Below are positions 36,773-46,085 of a stretch of DNA of 64,000 nucleotides, one piece after another. The notes under the pieces were generated by a model. It ran no database searches. It was not told the origin of the DNA and was given only the letters and a program-made list of their open reading frames with translations. The translations under genes and the position numbers were made by a program. This DNA comes from Ferruginibacter sp. (GTDB taxonomy: Bacteria > Bacteroidota > Bacteroidia > Chitinophagales > Chitinophagaceae): NCBI GenBank assembly GCA_025362235.1, contig JANYGZ010000032.1, positions 1 to 64,000 on the forward strand, written 5' to 3'. Position 1 is the stretch's first letter, and each line of letters begins with the position of its first letter.

Positions 36773-37333
36773 ATGAAACCTGCTTATTTATTCGAAGTAA
36801 TTACTAAGATTTTCTCTACCGTTATTACCCTGGTTTTTTGTCAAACAGCATTAGCTCAACAGGCCGCTAGTCCGGCATTGCCCGATACTGCAAAAATGAC
36901 TTATAATCAAATCTCACAAAGTCTTAAATTATACGTTTATCCATCAAAAAACCAAACAAATCTAAAACAAAAAGAAGAAGAATTTGAATGTTACAAATGG
37001 GCAGTTGCTCAATCTGGAATTGACCCGCTAAACCTTCCTAAGGTTGAAGCTGCTGCTGCCCCAACGGGTCCTACAGGTGCAGGGGTAAAAGGCGCTGCCA
37101 AAGGAGCAGTTGCAGGCGCAGCCGTAGGGGCAATTACGGGGGATGCTGGTGAAGGTGCAGGCGTAGGTGCTGTAGCAGGTGGCGTTGCGGGAAGGCGCAA
37201 GGGTAAAAAAGCCCAGGCGCAGGCTGGGAAGCAATCGCAGGAACAGGCATCTTCTAAAGAACAGGAAATGAAAGATAGTTTTAAGAAAGCTTTTAGCGTT
37301 TGTATTGAAGGGAAAGGATATACAATTAAATAA
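36773..37333 (+). CDS. Exported glycine-zipper protein
   Basis: A 186-residue protein with a signal peptide (cleavage near ALAQQ, residue 28). Residues 102-142 form a glycine zipper (G-x3-G repeats such as 'GAAVGAITGDAGEGAGVGAVAG' in part), as in outer-membrane-associated YMGG/OmpA-type small proteins. The zipper helices would pack in or against a membrane. The C-terminal part is Gln/Lys rich, and a Cys pair (C72 and C179) could link the ends. It is the only substantial gene inside the candidate tRNA-Phe element, so it may be cargo. Confidence 0.6.
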   Translation: MKPAYLFEVITKIFSTVITLVFCQTALAQQAASPALPDTAKMTYNQISQSLKLYVYPSKNQTNLKQKEEEFECYKWAVAQSGIDPLNLPKVEAAAAPTGPTGAGVKGAAKGAVAGAAVGAITGDAGEGAGVGAVAGGVAGRRKGKKAQAQAGKQSQEQASSKEQEMKDSFKKAFSVCIEGKGYTIK

Positions 37334-37706
37334 ATGGTATTGATAAATTAATACTGTCCAAATTAAACCAACTTTTTCTTTTACAGATTTAAATATTGTT
37401 TTTTCAAATCCCAAAGCAATAGAGCTATTTTGGGTTGTAATTTTATGGCTTCCAAAGGAGTGAAGCCATCAGCCTCCACCTATAATTCTATTGCCGCCAA
37501 TTGCAAAAACTTGCTTTAGTGCCTCCGTTGCGTGTTGGTTTGTACCAACAGTTAGCAAACCGCCCATGTCATAAAAAGCTTTTCCATTTTGGAATTTTTT
37601 GCAAACGCCTATCCATGATGGTATGTGCTGGCTGACTTAGTGCTTAAAGGGCAAATGCAAATTTTGAGGAGGTAGTGAAACTTTTAGCGAAAGTATTATA
37701 AAATAT
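37334..37706. other. Intergenic region with small hairpins and repeat C
   Basis: No gene is seen. Two perfect small hairpins are present: ATGGCTTC/GAAGCCAT (37445-37469) and TGTTGGT/ACCAACA (37533-37550). Neither has a T-run. Repeat C lies at 37669-37682. Confidence 0.45.
37669..37682. repeat. Arm-site-like repeat C
   Basis: GAGGTAGTGAAACT matches repeats A and B over 14 bases, followed by a degenerate half (TAGCGAAAG). It stands about 70 bp from the tRNA-Phe 3' end, as expected if the repeats flank the element end. Confidence 0.5.
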
Positions 37707-37748
37707 AAAAGGCTTAAATGTAATGTTGTATTACGTTTAAGCCTTTTT
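37707..37748 (-). terminator. Strong hairpin terminator of tRNA-Phe
   Basis: AAAAGGCTTAAATGTAAT pairs with ATTACGTTTAAGCCTTTT with one G-T wobble and a short loop. It begins 6 bases after the tRNA 3' end on the minus strand and is T-rich on both sides, so it can act on either strand. Confidence 0.8.
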
Positions 37749-37753
37749 ACTTG

Positions 37754-37826
37754 TGGTGCGAGCCGGGGTTGAACCGGCGACACATGGATTTTCAGTCCAT
37801 TGCTCTACCAACTGAGCTATCACACC
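37754..37826 (-). tRNA. tRNA-Phe (GAA)
   Basis: The minus strand reads a 73-base cloverleaf: acceptor GGTGTGA/TCGCACC (one G-T-type pairing position), D arm with AGTTGGTAGA, anticodon stem ATGGA/TCCAT with loop CTGAAAA giving anticodon GAA, variable GTGTC and T arm GCCGG-TTCAACC-CCGGC. The discriminator is A. CCA is not encoded. A hairpin terminator follows. Confidence 0.95.
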
Positions 37827-37987
37827 ATTCCCCTTCGGGGCAGCAAAAATAGGAGTTTCTATTGAAATATTTAAAAACAACAGCACCAAATTGGTAAAGA
37901 AATAAAAAAAGGGTGGCAAAACCATGCCCACCCTATGTTTGTATAGTAAATTAGTGTGATGTCAATTGGAAAGTGGCGGTTTGATTC

Positions 37988-38022
37988 GTCAATGGTGAAT
38001 GGTCAATAATGTGACCATTGAC
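37988..38022. repeat. Pseudo-octamer inverted repeat (GTCAATGGT type)
   Basis: GTCAATGGT (37988-37996) pairs perfectly with ACCATTGAC (38014-38022). Inside, AATGGTCA/TGACCATT forms an alternative stem. The arms are built of TCAATGGT-like 8-mers. It lies just after the alcohol dehydrogenase stop and may end its transcript, although no U-run follows. Confidence 0.55.
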
Positions 38023-38034
38023 TTAACATTAGTT

Positions 38035-39078
38035 TTATTTTAAAGAGGCAATATCAATCACAAAACGGTAACGAACATCTGCTTTTAACATTCTTTCATA
38101 TGCTTCATTTATTGCTGATACTTTAATTACTTCTACATCACTCACTATATTATGTTCGGCGCAATAATCCAGCATTTCCTGGGTTTCTTTAATGCCACCA
38201 ATTAATGAACCGGCAATAGAGCGGCGTTTACCAATCAAATTAAAAGCACCTACAATAGAAGGTTGCGGCGGTACTCCCACCACTACCATCGTGCCATTGA
38301 GGGTTAATAAATTTAAATAATCATTGTATTCGTGAGGGGCAGAAATAGTACTTAATATAAAATCGAATTTGCCCTGCAGGCTTTTCATTGTTACAGCATC
38401 TTTTGTTACTGCAAAATGATGGGCACCTAAATTTAGAGCATCCTGTTCTTTTGATTTGGACGTACTCAAAACGGTAACATCGGCTCCGAAAGAAGCGGCA
38501 AACTTAACACCCATATGGCCCAGGCCACCTAATCCTACTATGGCCACTTTGTGCCCTTTACCAATATTCCAATGCCGCAAAGGCGAATAAGTTGTAATAC
38601 CGGCACACAATAAAGGAGCTACACCTTCTATCGGCAGGCTTTCAGCAACATGAAGTGTATATTTTTCATCCACCACTATTTGTGTAGAATATCCTCCGTA
38701 AGTAGGATTGCCTGCCTTGTCCCGTCCATTATAAGTTGCCACCATGCCGTTATCACAATATTGCTCTTCGTTGGCGAGACAGCTTGGGCAGGTTCTGCAG
38801 GAGTCAACAAAACAACCTACACCAGCTAATTGCCCGACAATAAATTTTTTTACCCCGCTGCCAACTTTGGTTATACGGCCTACTATTTCATGACCTGGCA
38901 CCATGGGGAAAATAGAACCGCCCCACTCATTACGTGCCTGGTGAATATCAGAATGGCAAACACCGCAATATAAAATTTCAATTTGTACATCATTTGTACC
39001 AACATCCCTTCTCTCAAAATTAAAAGGTGTTAAAGGAGTTGTGGCGCTTTGCGCGGCATATGCGTTTACAGGAGTCAT
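38035..39078 (-). CDS. Zinc-dependent alcohol dehydrogenase (YahK/CAD-like)
   Basis: A 347-residue medium-chain dehydrogenase. I start it at the ATG at 39078 (MTPVNAYAA); the reading from 39138 adds 20 unrelated residues. The catalytic zinc site shows 'CGVCHSDIH' and 'PGHE', and the structural zinc has four Cys in 'CFVDSCRTCPSC' to 'QYC'. The cofactor loop is 'GLGGLGHMG'. It would reduce aldehydes with NADPH, as YahK/cinnamyl-alcohol-type enzymes do. A TACATTTG element at 39104-39111 (minus) fits a -7 box. It is monocistronic and downstream of the GNAT gene. Confidence 0.87.
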   Translation of the reverse strand: MTPVNAYAAQSATTPLTPFNFERRDVGTNDVQIEILYCGVCHSDIHQARNEWGGSIFPMVPGHEIVGRITKVGSGVKKFIVGQLAGVGCFVDSCRTCPSCLANEEQYCDNGMVATYNGRDKAGNPTYGGYSTQIVVDEKYTLHVAESLPIEGVAPLLCAGITTYSPLRHWNIGKGHKVAIVGLGGLGHMGVKFAASFGADVTVLSTSKSKEQDALNLGAHHFAVTKDAVTMKSLQGKFDFILSTISAPHEYNDYLNLLTLNGTMVVVGVPPQPSIVGAFNLIGKRRSIAGSLIGGIKETQEMLDYCAEHNIVSDVEVIKVSAINEAYERMLKADVRYRFVIDIASLK

Positions 39079-39160
39079 AAAGTATATTTTAAAAAATGAA
39101 ATACAAATGTAGTCAGGGAATGTTCGATTTTGAAGCATTCTTTTTACGGTAAAAAAATAT

Positions 39161-39715
39161 TTATTGTAACGGCCTTAAAAGAGAGTAAATAACAGAGTCA
39201 AGAAATTTTCCGTTGTAAAAGAAATTTTCTTTAAAATATGCCTCTTGTATAAATTTATTTTTTTCAAGTAATTTTTTAGAAGCCGCATTGGCGGGATTTA
39301 CATTTGCTTCTACAGAATGTAACTGCATAGTGGTAAAACCAAAATCAAGTACTGCTGATATGGCTTCCTGCATAATTCCTTTTTGATGATAGCCAGCATG
39401 TAATAAATAACCTATTTCTGCACGATAATGTTCCTTATCAACCCTCCAAAAACCAATTGTACCAATTAGTGAACTATTGTTTTGTAAAGTAATGGCCCAA
39501 GTAATTGCTTCGTTGGCAGCAGCATGATCAATAATTTTTTTAATCAATTGCAGTGCATCTTCTGTTGATACCGTTAAAGGCCGGTCAATATATTTCATCG
39601 TTTCTTTATTGGAACGGATGGCAATAATTTCATTTGCATCGTTTGGCGATATTGCCCTTAATAATAATCGCTGCGTGGATATTTGGGGAAAGGGGTTAAA
39701 ATTTAAAGTGAGCAT
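39161..39715 (-). CDS. GNAT acetyltransferase, RimJ/RimL type
   Basis: A 184-residue N-acetyltransferase. I start it at the ATG at 39715 (MLTLNFNPF). It has 'ISTQRLLLRAI' at the N-terminus, the acetyl-CoA region 'EIGYLLHAGYHQKGIMQEA', and 'VNPANAASKKLLEKNKF' near the C-terminus, the normal RimJ/RimL pattern. It would acetylate an amino group of a protein or small molecule. Target unknown. Confidence 0.85.
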   Translation of the reverse strand: MLTLNFNPFPQISTQRLLLRAISPNDANEIIAIRSNKETMKYIDRPLTVSTEDALQLIKKIIDHAAANEAITWAITLQNNSSLIGTIGFWRVDKEHYRAEIGYLLHAGYHQKGIMQEAISAVLDFGFTTMQLHSVEANVNPANAASKKLLEKNKFIQEAYFKENFFYNGKFLDSVIYSLLRPLQ

Positions 39716-39769
39716 ATCAGTTATTAATAAAAAACATATCAAAATAGTTATTGTTTCTCAAAGGCCAGG

Positions 39770-39854
39770 TTTCACACAAAGGGAACAAAGTTTACAAAGA
39801 AGAAATATCATTAACAATCTATTGCTTTGTGTACTTTGTTCCCTTTGTGTGAAA
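39770..39854. repeat. Long inverted repeat from CACAAAGG-type octamers
   Basis: A 30-base left arm (39770-39799) and 30-base right arm (39825-39854) pair at 28 of 30 positions around a 25-base loop. Each arm is a stack of ACAAAG-containing 8-mers. It lies between the GNAT gene and asnS, upstream of one and downstream of the other on the same strand. I recall similar arrays as dispersed intergenic repeats in Bacteroidota. Confidence 0.85.
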
Positions 39855-39921
39855 TAAACCTAACTTTTATGAAAGCCTTTATTTCAAATAAAATTTATAT
39901 TCTCTTTCAGGAGTTTGAAAT

Positions 39922-41364
39922 TTAAAATTCTGCACTCTTTGGGTATCTCGGAAAAGGTATTACATCTCTTATATTACCCATGCCTGTAACAAACTGAACA
40001 AGACGTTCAAACCCAAGCCCAAAGCCTGCATGCGGGCAAGATCCAAAACGCCGGGTATCTAAATACCAGTTTAGCTCTTCCGCCGGGATATGCATTTCGG
40101 CCATACGTGCTGTTAATTTATCCAGGCGCTCTTCTCTTTGCGAACCGCCAACAATTTCGCCAATACCGGGTGCTAAAATATCCATCGCTGCTACTGTTTT
40201 GCCATCATCGTTCAGGCGCATGTAAAACGATTTGATATCTTTTGGATAATTGGTTAAAATAACCGGTTTTTTAAAATGCTTTTCTACGAGGTAACGCTCG
40301 TGTTCACTTTGCAGATCCACTCCCCATCCTTCAATTAAATATTGAAATTTCTTTTTCTTATTGTGATTGCTTTCTTTTAAAATTTCTATCGCTTCTGTAT
40401 AAGTAAGCCTTTCAAAATCGTTGTCTACAACAAAATTTAATTTGTCCAGTAAGCCCATTTCACTTCTTTCGGCCTGCGGTTTTTGGTTTTCTTCTTCTGT
40501 TAAACGTTGTGCCAAAAACTCAAGATCTTCTTTGTTATGTTCCATCGCATATTTAATAACATACCTGATGAATTCTTCTGCAAGATTCATGTTATCTTCA
40601 AGGTCGTTAAAAGCTACTTCGGGTTCAATCATCCAGAATTCTGCAAGATGCCTGGTGGTATTGCTGTTCTCTGCACGGAATGTTGGGCCAAAAGTATATA
40701 CATCACTAAAAGCCATTGCTGCCAGCTCCCCTTCCAGTTGCCCGCTTACAGTAAGGTTGGTACTGCGGCCAAAAAAATCGTCTTTAAAACTAATACTGCC
40801 ATCCTCATTTTTTGGGGCAGTACCATCCAAAGGCAATGTGGTTACCCTAAACATTTCGCCGGCGCCTTCAGCATCACTTGCTGTTATGATAGGGGTGTGG
40901 AGGTAAACAAATCCTTTATCATTAAAAAATTTATGAATGGCAAAAGCCAAAGAATGCCTTACACGAAATATGGCGCCAAATGTATTGGTGCGAAAACGGA
41001 GATGGGCAATCTCCCTTAAAAATTCAAGGCTATGCTTTTTAGGCTGTAAAGGAAATTTTTCAGCATCACTATCGCCCAGTATTTCTATGGCAGTTGCTTT
41101 TAATTCTACTTTTTGGCCTTTTCCTAAAGAAGGAACCAATTCGCCGGTTACTTTTATACAGGCACCGGTAGTTAAACGTTTTAGAATCTTTTCATCAAAC
41201 AGGCCAAGCCCTGTTACTACCTGTAAATTATTATTGGTACTGCCGTCATTAAGGGCAATAAACTGGTTGTTTCTGAAAGTGCGTACCCACCCCATTACTG
41301 TTGCCTCAAAATTGGTTTTATCCCCTGCCAGCAGTGTTTTTATCTTTACCCTCTTGTTAAACAT
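39922..41364 (-). CDS. asnS: Asparaginyl-tRNA synthetase
   Basis: A 480-residue class II synthetase that charges tRNA-Asn. An OB-fold anticodon domain (about residues 15-105, '[13 protein letters not shown]') is followed by the catalytic core with motif 2 '[14 protein letters not shown]' and motif 3 '[10 protein letters not shown]'. 'MIEPE' follows the motif 2 loop, as in AsnRS; AspRS has a different sequence. Length is normal for bacterial AsnRS. A TATATTTG (41382-41389, minus) lies 17 bases before the start and fits a -7 box. Confidence 0.95.
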   Translation of the reverse strand: MFNKRVKIKTLLAGDKTNFEATVMGWVRTFRNNQFIALNDGSTNNNLQVVTGLGLFDEKILKRLTTGACIKVTGELVPSLGKGQKVELKATAIEILGDSDAEKFPLQPKKHSLEFLREIAHLRFRTNTFGAIFRVRHSLAFAIHKFFNDKGFVYLHTPIITASDAEGAGEMFRVTTLPLDGTAPKNEDGSISFKDDFFGRSTNLTVSGQLEGELAAMAFSDVYTFGPTFRAENSNTTRHLAEFWMIEPEVAFNDLEDNMNLAEEFIRYVIKYAMEHNKEDLEFLAQRLTEEENQKPQAERSEMGLLDKLNFVVDNDFERLTYTEAIEILKESNHNKKKKFQYLIEGWGVDLQSEHERYLVEKHFKKPVILTNYPKDIKSFYMRLNDDGKTVAAMDILAPGIGEIVGGSQREERLDKLTARMAEMHIPAEELNWYLDTRRFGSCPHAGFGLGFERLVQFVTGMGNIRDVIPFPRYPKSAEF

Positions 41365-41786
41365 ATAATTTTAATTGGCTGCAAATATAATACTTTGTTA
41401 CCGTGGATTTTTGACCAGTGTTTAGGGGGAATATTTACCGCTGAATTGTTTTATAAAAATTATGGATGTATAAAAACATCGCCAACAGATATAAAATCTT
41501 TTTTATTAAAAGTATTTTATATTTCATCCCAACAGATATTATTGGTAACGGATTTGGGAATTTCAGAAAAATCAAATTTTGTTAAAAATGTAGTTTTATA
41601 ATTTTTTTTTTAGTTTTTAGTAAAAACAATGTAATATTGTATAAGATATTGCTGATAAGGTCAATCCATTTCTACTGCATCAGATAGCCAAATTCAATCA
41701 AAACCAAATTCTCTCCCGAAAAAAAGGGACTATTTTTCAGACTTTAATTAAGATCGGATTTTTGAAAAAATCATTTTCATTTCTTT
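41365..41786. other. Divergent intergenic region asnS/rho
   Basis: It contains the candidate asnS -7 element and the long 5' leader of rho, with AT-rich and pyrimidine-rich tracts. A short ORF at 41395-41601 is probably not a gene. No structured RNA was recognised. Confidence 0.5.
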
Positions 41787-43448
41787 ATGTACGACACATT
41801 ACAATTGAACGATATGCTCGTTCCAGAGTTGCATGATATTGCAGAGCAACTTACTATTTCCAACTACAAAAAACTAGAAAAGCAGGAGCTGATAGACAAG
41901 ATCCTTACTAAACAAATTTCTATGAACACACCAGCCAAAAACGGAGAGGAAGAAAAGCCCAAGCGTAAACGCACTGTAAAGCCGGCAGCAGCTAATGCTG
42001 CTGCTCCGCCAGTAACAGCAGAAAAGCCTAAGGAGGAAGTAAAGCCTGACTATAAGGCAGCGCCAAAACACCAGGAATTTAAAAGTCCTAAAAAAGCTGA
42101 ACATACAGATAAAAGAAAGCAACCCATTATAAAAGACGAATCTGAGGAAGACCTTCAGCCTATAACTGATGAAGAAAGTACCATACCTGCTGCCATAGCT
42201 TCACTTCTGCACGAAGAAGACGATGTACAACAGCAACAGCCCGAAGTGCAACAGAATGAAAATAATCAACAGGGTAATTTACCCAATAAACAATACCAGC
42301 AGCGAAGAGACCAACAGGTTTTTAATATTGAATTTGATGGTATCATTTTAGGCGAAGGTGTATTAGAAATGATGCCTGATGGTTACGGCTTTTTAAGAAG
42401 TAGTGATTATAATTACCTTTCTTCACCAGATGATATTTACGTTTCCCCTTCTCAAATAAAATTGTTTGGGTTAAAAACCGGCGATACGGTATATGGATCT
42501 GTTCGTCCGCCAAAAGAAGGTGAAAAATATTTTGCTTTATTAAAGGTTGAAACCATTAATGGAAAAAGCCCTGAAGAAGTAAGGGACAGGGTTCCATTTG
42601 ACTACCTGACGCCATTATTTCCATTCGAAAAGCTAAATCTTACTACTTCAGCGAGCAATTATAGTACAAGAATAATGGACCTGTTTACACCAATTGGGAA
42701 AGGTCAGCGTGGATTGATTGTTGCCCAGCCAAAAACGGGTAAAACAATGTTGCTGAAAGAATTGGCAAATGCTATTGCAGAAAATCATCCGGAATGTTAC
42801 CTGATGATTGTGCTGGTGGATGAAAGGCCGGAAGAAGTTACCGATATGGAACGCAGTGTTAAGGCAGAGGTAATTGCAAGCACTTTTGATGAACCTGCAG
42901 AAAAGCATGTAAAAGTTTCAACCATTGCCCTTCAAAAAGCAAAACGGTTGGTAGAGTGTGGCCATGATGTAGTGATATTATTAGATAGTATAACCCGTTT
43001 GGCAAGGGCACATAACACCGTTGCCCCATCAAGCGGCAAGGTACTAAGTGGTGGTGTGGAAGCTAATGCCATGCAAAAACCAAAACAATTTTTTGGTGCT
43101 GCCCGTAAAATAGAATTTGGTGGGTCACTAACAATTATTGCCACAGCATTGGTAGATACCGGCAGTAAAATGGATGAAGTTATTTTTGAAGAGTTTAAGG
43201 GCACCGGTAATATGGAATTGCAGTTAGACAGGAGGTTATCTAACCGCCGTATTTATCCAGCCATTGATATTGTTTCTTCTTCAACCCGTCGAGATGACTT
43301 GTTACTGGATAAAGAAACTTTTCAGCGCATGTGGGTTTTGCGTAAGCATATGGCTGATATGAATCCTGAAGAAGCTTTGAATACATTGCTAAAGAATATG
43401 AAAGGAACAAAAGATAATGCGGAATTTTTAACTTCTATGAACGGATAA
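41787..43448 (+). CDS. rho: Transcription termination factor Rho
   Basis: A 553-residue hexameric RNA helicase that ends transcription. The Rho_N domain (residues 5-45) is followed by about 120 residues rich in Lys, Pro, Ala, Glu and Gln, then the RNA-binding cold-shock domain (about 180-260). The ATPase has Walker A 'AQPKTGKT' near residue 313, '[13 protein letters not shown]' and Walker B 'VVILLDS' near 394, with the R-loop region 'SGGVEANA' after it. The inserted low-complexity linker is typical of Bacteroidota Rho. A clear terminator follows. Confidence 0.96.
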   Translation: MYDTLQLNDMLVPELHDIAEQLTISNYKKLEKQELIDKILTKQISMNTPAKNGEEEKPKRKRTVKPAAANAAAPPVTAEKPKEEVKPDYKAAPKHQEFKSPKKAEHTDKRKQPIIKDESEEDLQPITDEESTIPAAIASLLHEEDDVQQQQPEVQQNENNQQGNLPNKQYQQRRDQQVFNIEFDGIILGEGVLEMMPDGYGFLRSSDYNYLSSPDDIYVSPSQIKLFGLKTGDTVYGSVRPPKEGEKYFALLKVETINGKSPEEVRDRVPFDYLTPLFPFEKLNLTTSASNYSTRIMDLFTPIGKGQRGLIVAQPKTGKTMLLKELANAIAENHPECYLMIVLVDERPEEVTDMERSVKAEVIASTFDEPAEKHVKVSTIALQKAKRLVECGHDVVILLDSITRLARAHNTVAPSSGKVLSGGVEANAMQKPKQFFGAARKIEFGGSLTIIATALVDTGSKMDEVIFEEFKGTGNMELQLDRRLSNRRIYPAIDIVSSSTRRDDLLLDKETFQRMWVLRKHMADMNPEEALNTLLKNMKGTKDNAEFLTSMNG

Positions 43449-43486
43449 AGACAATTTTAAATGTGAAAATATTTATATGTAAAATT

Positions 43487-43517
43487 AAAAAGCCGCTGTT
43501 TATTCAGCGGCTTTTTT
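43487..43517 (+). terminator. Rho-independent terminator after rho
   Basis: The stem AAAAAGCCGCTG/CAGCGGCTTTTT has a 6-base loop and a T7 run on the plus strand, 38 bases after the rho stop. Confidence 0.9.
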
Positions 43518-43649
43518 AATAAAAAATGTACAATAAAACCCTGAAGTAAATGTTTTATAATTTTGTAAAAAATTTAATTAGAATTCAACTTTAATTATAG
43601 ACAGAACGGTTTTTTTGTGTTTGAGTAACTATTTAAAGAGCAGGTATAC

Positions 43650-44735
43650 ATGGCAGTACATAAAATTTTAATAGAAGAATTTTTACAATTAGCTAAACTA
43701 AACCCTGTGCTGGATGTACGCAGCCCGGGCGAATACCTGCATGCAAGTATACCAGACGCATATAGTTTGCCGTTATTTAGTGATGAAGAAAGAAAAGTGG
43801 TAGGCACTGCTTATAAACAGCAAAGTAGAAAAATAGCGATCAAAATAGGCCTGGATTATTTTGGAATTAAAATGCGGCCAATGGTAGAAGAAGTGGAAAA
43901 GCTGTTTGACAAAGCTGGCAGAAAAGAAATACCACAAACAGCAGAGGTTGTTTTGGTGCATTGCTGGCGTGGCGGTATGCGCAGTGCAGGTGTGGCATGG
44001 TTGTTAGACCTTTATGGATTTAAAGTATATACTTTAACCGGCGGGTATAAAGCCTATCGCAGATGGGTAAGGGCACAATTTGAAAAGAAGTATAATTTAA
44101 CTGTTTTGGGAGGCTATACCGGATCAGGAAAAACAATGGTACTTCAGGAAATAGGTAAAATGGGCCACCAGGTTATTGACCTGGAAAAATTGGCAAACCA
44201 TAAAGGATCGGCTTTTGGAAGTTTGGGTGAAAAACCACAGCCAACACAAGAGATGTTTGAAAATTTGCTGGCGCAAAAATTGGATGGAGCAACAGCATTT
44301 TCTACCACCAATGTTTTGGAGGAAATATTTATTGAAGATGAAAGCCAGCGGATAGGCACCATAAATATACCCGGCAATTTTTGGATGCAGATGCGCAAAA
44401 GCAGTTTATTATTTTTGGATATCCCTTTTGAAGAAAGGCTTGATTACATAACAGAGGAATATGGCAAATTTGAGAAAGAAGGCATGGTAAATGCTATTAT
44501 ACGGATTCAAAAAAGATTAGGCGGACTGGAAACAAAAAATGCGATTAATTATTTACTGGAAAATAACCACCGGGAATGTTTTAGAATTTTGCTAAAGTAT
44601 TACGACAGGTATTACGAAAAAGGATTATACAATAGAGAAAATCTATCTTCCTTATTAAAGAAAATAGTTTGTGCAAAAGCTGAAATACTAACCAATACCC
44701 AAAAACTGATTAATGAAAAAACTACTATTATATAA
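43650..44735 (+). CDS. mnmH: tRNA 2-selenouridine synthase
   Basis: A 361-residue enzyme that replaces sulfur of 2-thiouridine at the tRNA wobble position with selenium, using selenophosphate. The rhodanese domain has the catalytic Cys105 in 'HCWRGGMRS'. A P-loop domain follows with 'GGYTGSGKT' (residues 154-162). Length fits the family. SelD, which makes selenophosphate, is two genes downstream. The stop overlaps the start of the next gene by 23 bp, so they are translated together. Confidence 0.93.
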   Translation: MAVHKILIEEFLQLAKLNPVLDVRSPGEYLHASIPDAYSLPLFSDEERKVVGTAYKQQSRKIAIKIGLDYFGIKMRPMVEEVEKLFDKAGRKEIPQTAEVVLVHCWRGGMRSAGVAWLLDLYGFKVYTLTGGYKAYRRWVRAQFEKKYNLTVLGGYTGSGKTMVLQEIGKMGHQVIDLEKLANHKGSAFGSLGEKPQPTQEMFENLLAQKLDGATAFSTTNVLEEIFIEDESQRIGTINIPGNFWMQMRKSSLLFLDIPFEERLDYITEEYGKFEKEGMVNAIIRIQKRLGGLETKNAINYLLENNHRECFRILLKYYDRYYEKGLYNRENLSSLLKKIVCAKAEILTNTQKLINEKTTII

Positions 44736-46071
44736 ATTATTTTTACTGGCAACGATTTTACCTATTAAGCTTTTTGCACAGGATATTACAGGCCTTTGGA
44801 AAGGCGAACTGTATGTTGATTCTACAAAAAAATATTTACCCTACGAGATTTCTATCAGCGAAGTAAAAGGTAAATTGGTTGGTTATTCTCATATAACTTT
44901 TGAAGAAAATGGTAAAATAGAAACAGGTGTACGGGATATTACTATAGAACGGAAAGATGCTAATATAATTATTGAAGATGTTAGCCTGATAAATAATTCA
45001 TTCAGTTCTGTTCCGCCAAAAAACATTAAAAAAACAATGATGGTTATCTTAACCATCGAAGATACCACAATGAGGCTTACAGGTAACTGGAGCACCAATC
45101 GTACAAAGCACTATTTTGCAGCAACAGGCACTGTGCAAATGCAACGTAAAAATGATTATAAGGCCACCGTATTATACAAAAAATTAGACTCACTGAAATT
45201 AGCTGATAAAGTAGTGTTTAACGAACCTGCAAAAAAACCACAACCGGTAATTGTAGCAGTGCAGCCACTTGTTGTGCCTCCAGTTGCAGTAGTAACAAAA
45301 CCAGTTGAAGAAAAAAAACAGCCACCAGTAATAGTGAAAGAAACGCCACCTGTTGTAACCCCGGCGACTGTAGCTAAAATCATTGAAGAAAAAAAGGCAG
45401 TGGCTTCAATTGTAAAAGAAACTCCACATGCCCCAACAGCTGTAGCAGTAACAAAACCTGTTGAAGTAAAAAAGCAGGCACCACCACCAACTGTACAACC
45501 TGCAATTGTTAAACCAGTGGCTCCGCCTGTAGCAGTAGCGATAAAGCCTGTTGAAGTAAAAAAAGCACCGCCTGTTATTGTGAAACCAACTCCAACGCCA
45601 CCTGTTGCTACCCCGCCTGTGATTACAGAAAAACCAAAAGAAATAGCTACAGTGGTTGTTGAAAAAAAACCGGAACCTTTAATACTTCCTGCTGCTGCAA
45701 CAGGAGCGGCTGATGTAAATAAAAGAACTATTTCTACAACCCAATCAGTGTTTTACACAGCGGACAGCCTTGTGCTTACCTTGTATGACAATGGGTATGT
45801 AGATGGCGATACTGTGAGTGTAGTGATGAATGGTGAAGTAATTTTTTCAAAGCAGGGCTTATCTACCAGGGCGGTGAGTAAAACAATTTATATTACCAAA
45901 GACACGCCGGATTCTATTAAGCTCGTAATGTATGCAGAGAATTTAGGCAGCATACCACCCAATACGGGTTTATTGGTAGTACATGATGGAGAATCGGTGT
46001 ATGATGTTCGCTTTAGTGCAGATTTAACATCGAATGCTGCCATTATTTTGACGAGAAAAAAGAAACAGTAA
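44713..46071 (+). CDS. Exported Pro/Val/Lys-rich repeat protein
   Basis: A 452-residue protein with a signal peptide ([10 protein letters not shown] to KLFAQ). An N-terminal beta-rich domain (about 22-145, '[10 protein letters not shown]', '[12 protein letters not shown]') is followed by a low-complexity stretch of about 165 residues with repeats like KPVEVKK and PPVIVK. A C-terminal beta domain (about 340-450, '[22 protein letters not shown]') ends the chain. The repeated linker could span the periplasm or bind cell wall. It lies between mnmH and selD and overlaps mnmH by 23 bp, although its function has no obvious link to selenium. Confidence 0.65.
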   Translation: MKKLLLYKLFLLATILPIKLFAQDITGLWKGELYVDSTKKYLPYEISISEVKGKLVGYSHITFEENGKIETGVRDITIERKDANIIIEDVSLINNSFSSVPPKNIKKTMMVILTIEDTTMRLTGNWSTNRTKHYFAATGTVQMQRKNDYKATVLYKKLDSLKLADKVVFNEPAKKPQPVIVAVQPLVVPPVAVVTKPVEEKKQPPVIVKETPPVVTPATVAKIIEEKKAVASIVKETPHAPTAVAVTKPVEVKKQAPPPTVQPAIVKPVAPPVAVAIKPVEVKKAPPVIVKPTPTPPVATPPVITEKPKEIATVVVEKKPEPLILPAAATGAADVNKRTISTTQSVFYTADSLVLTLYDNGYVDGDTVSVVMNGEVIFSKQGLSTRAVSKTIYITKDTPDSIKLVMYAENLGSIPPNTGLLVVHDGESVYDVRFSADLTSNAAIILTRKKKQ

Positions 46072-46085
46072 GGATATTTCCAATA

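Noticed and set aside
37737..37931. ORF of 64 codons on the minus strand over the tRNA
   Set aside because: It is read through tRNA-Phe, so it is not a protein gene.
40421..41368. Long ORFs on the plus strand opposite asnS
   Set aside because: They are antisense to a clear synthetase gene and have no family features.
41395..41601. ORF of 68 codons between asnS and rho on the plus strand
   Set aside because: It has no motif or signal, lies in the AT-rich leader and is more likely a chance reading frame.
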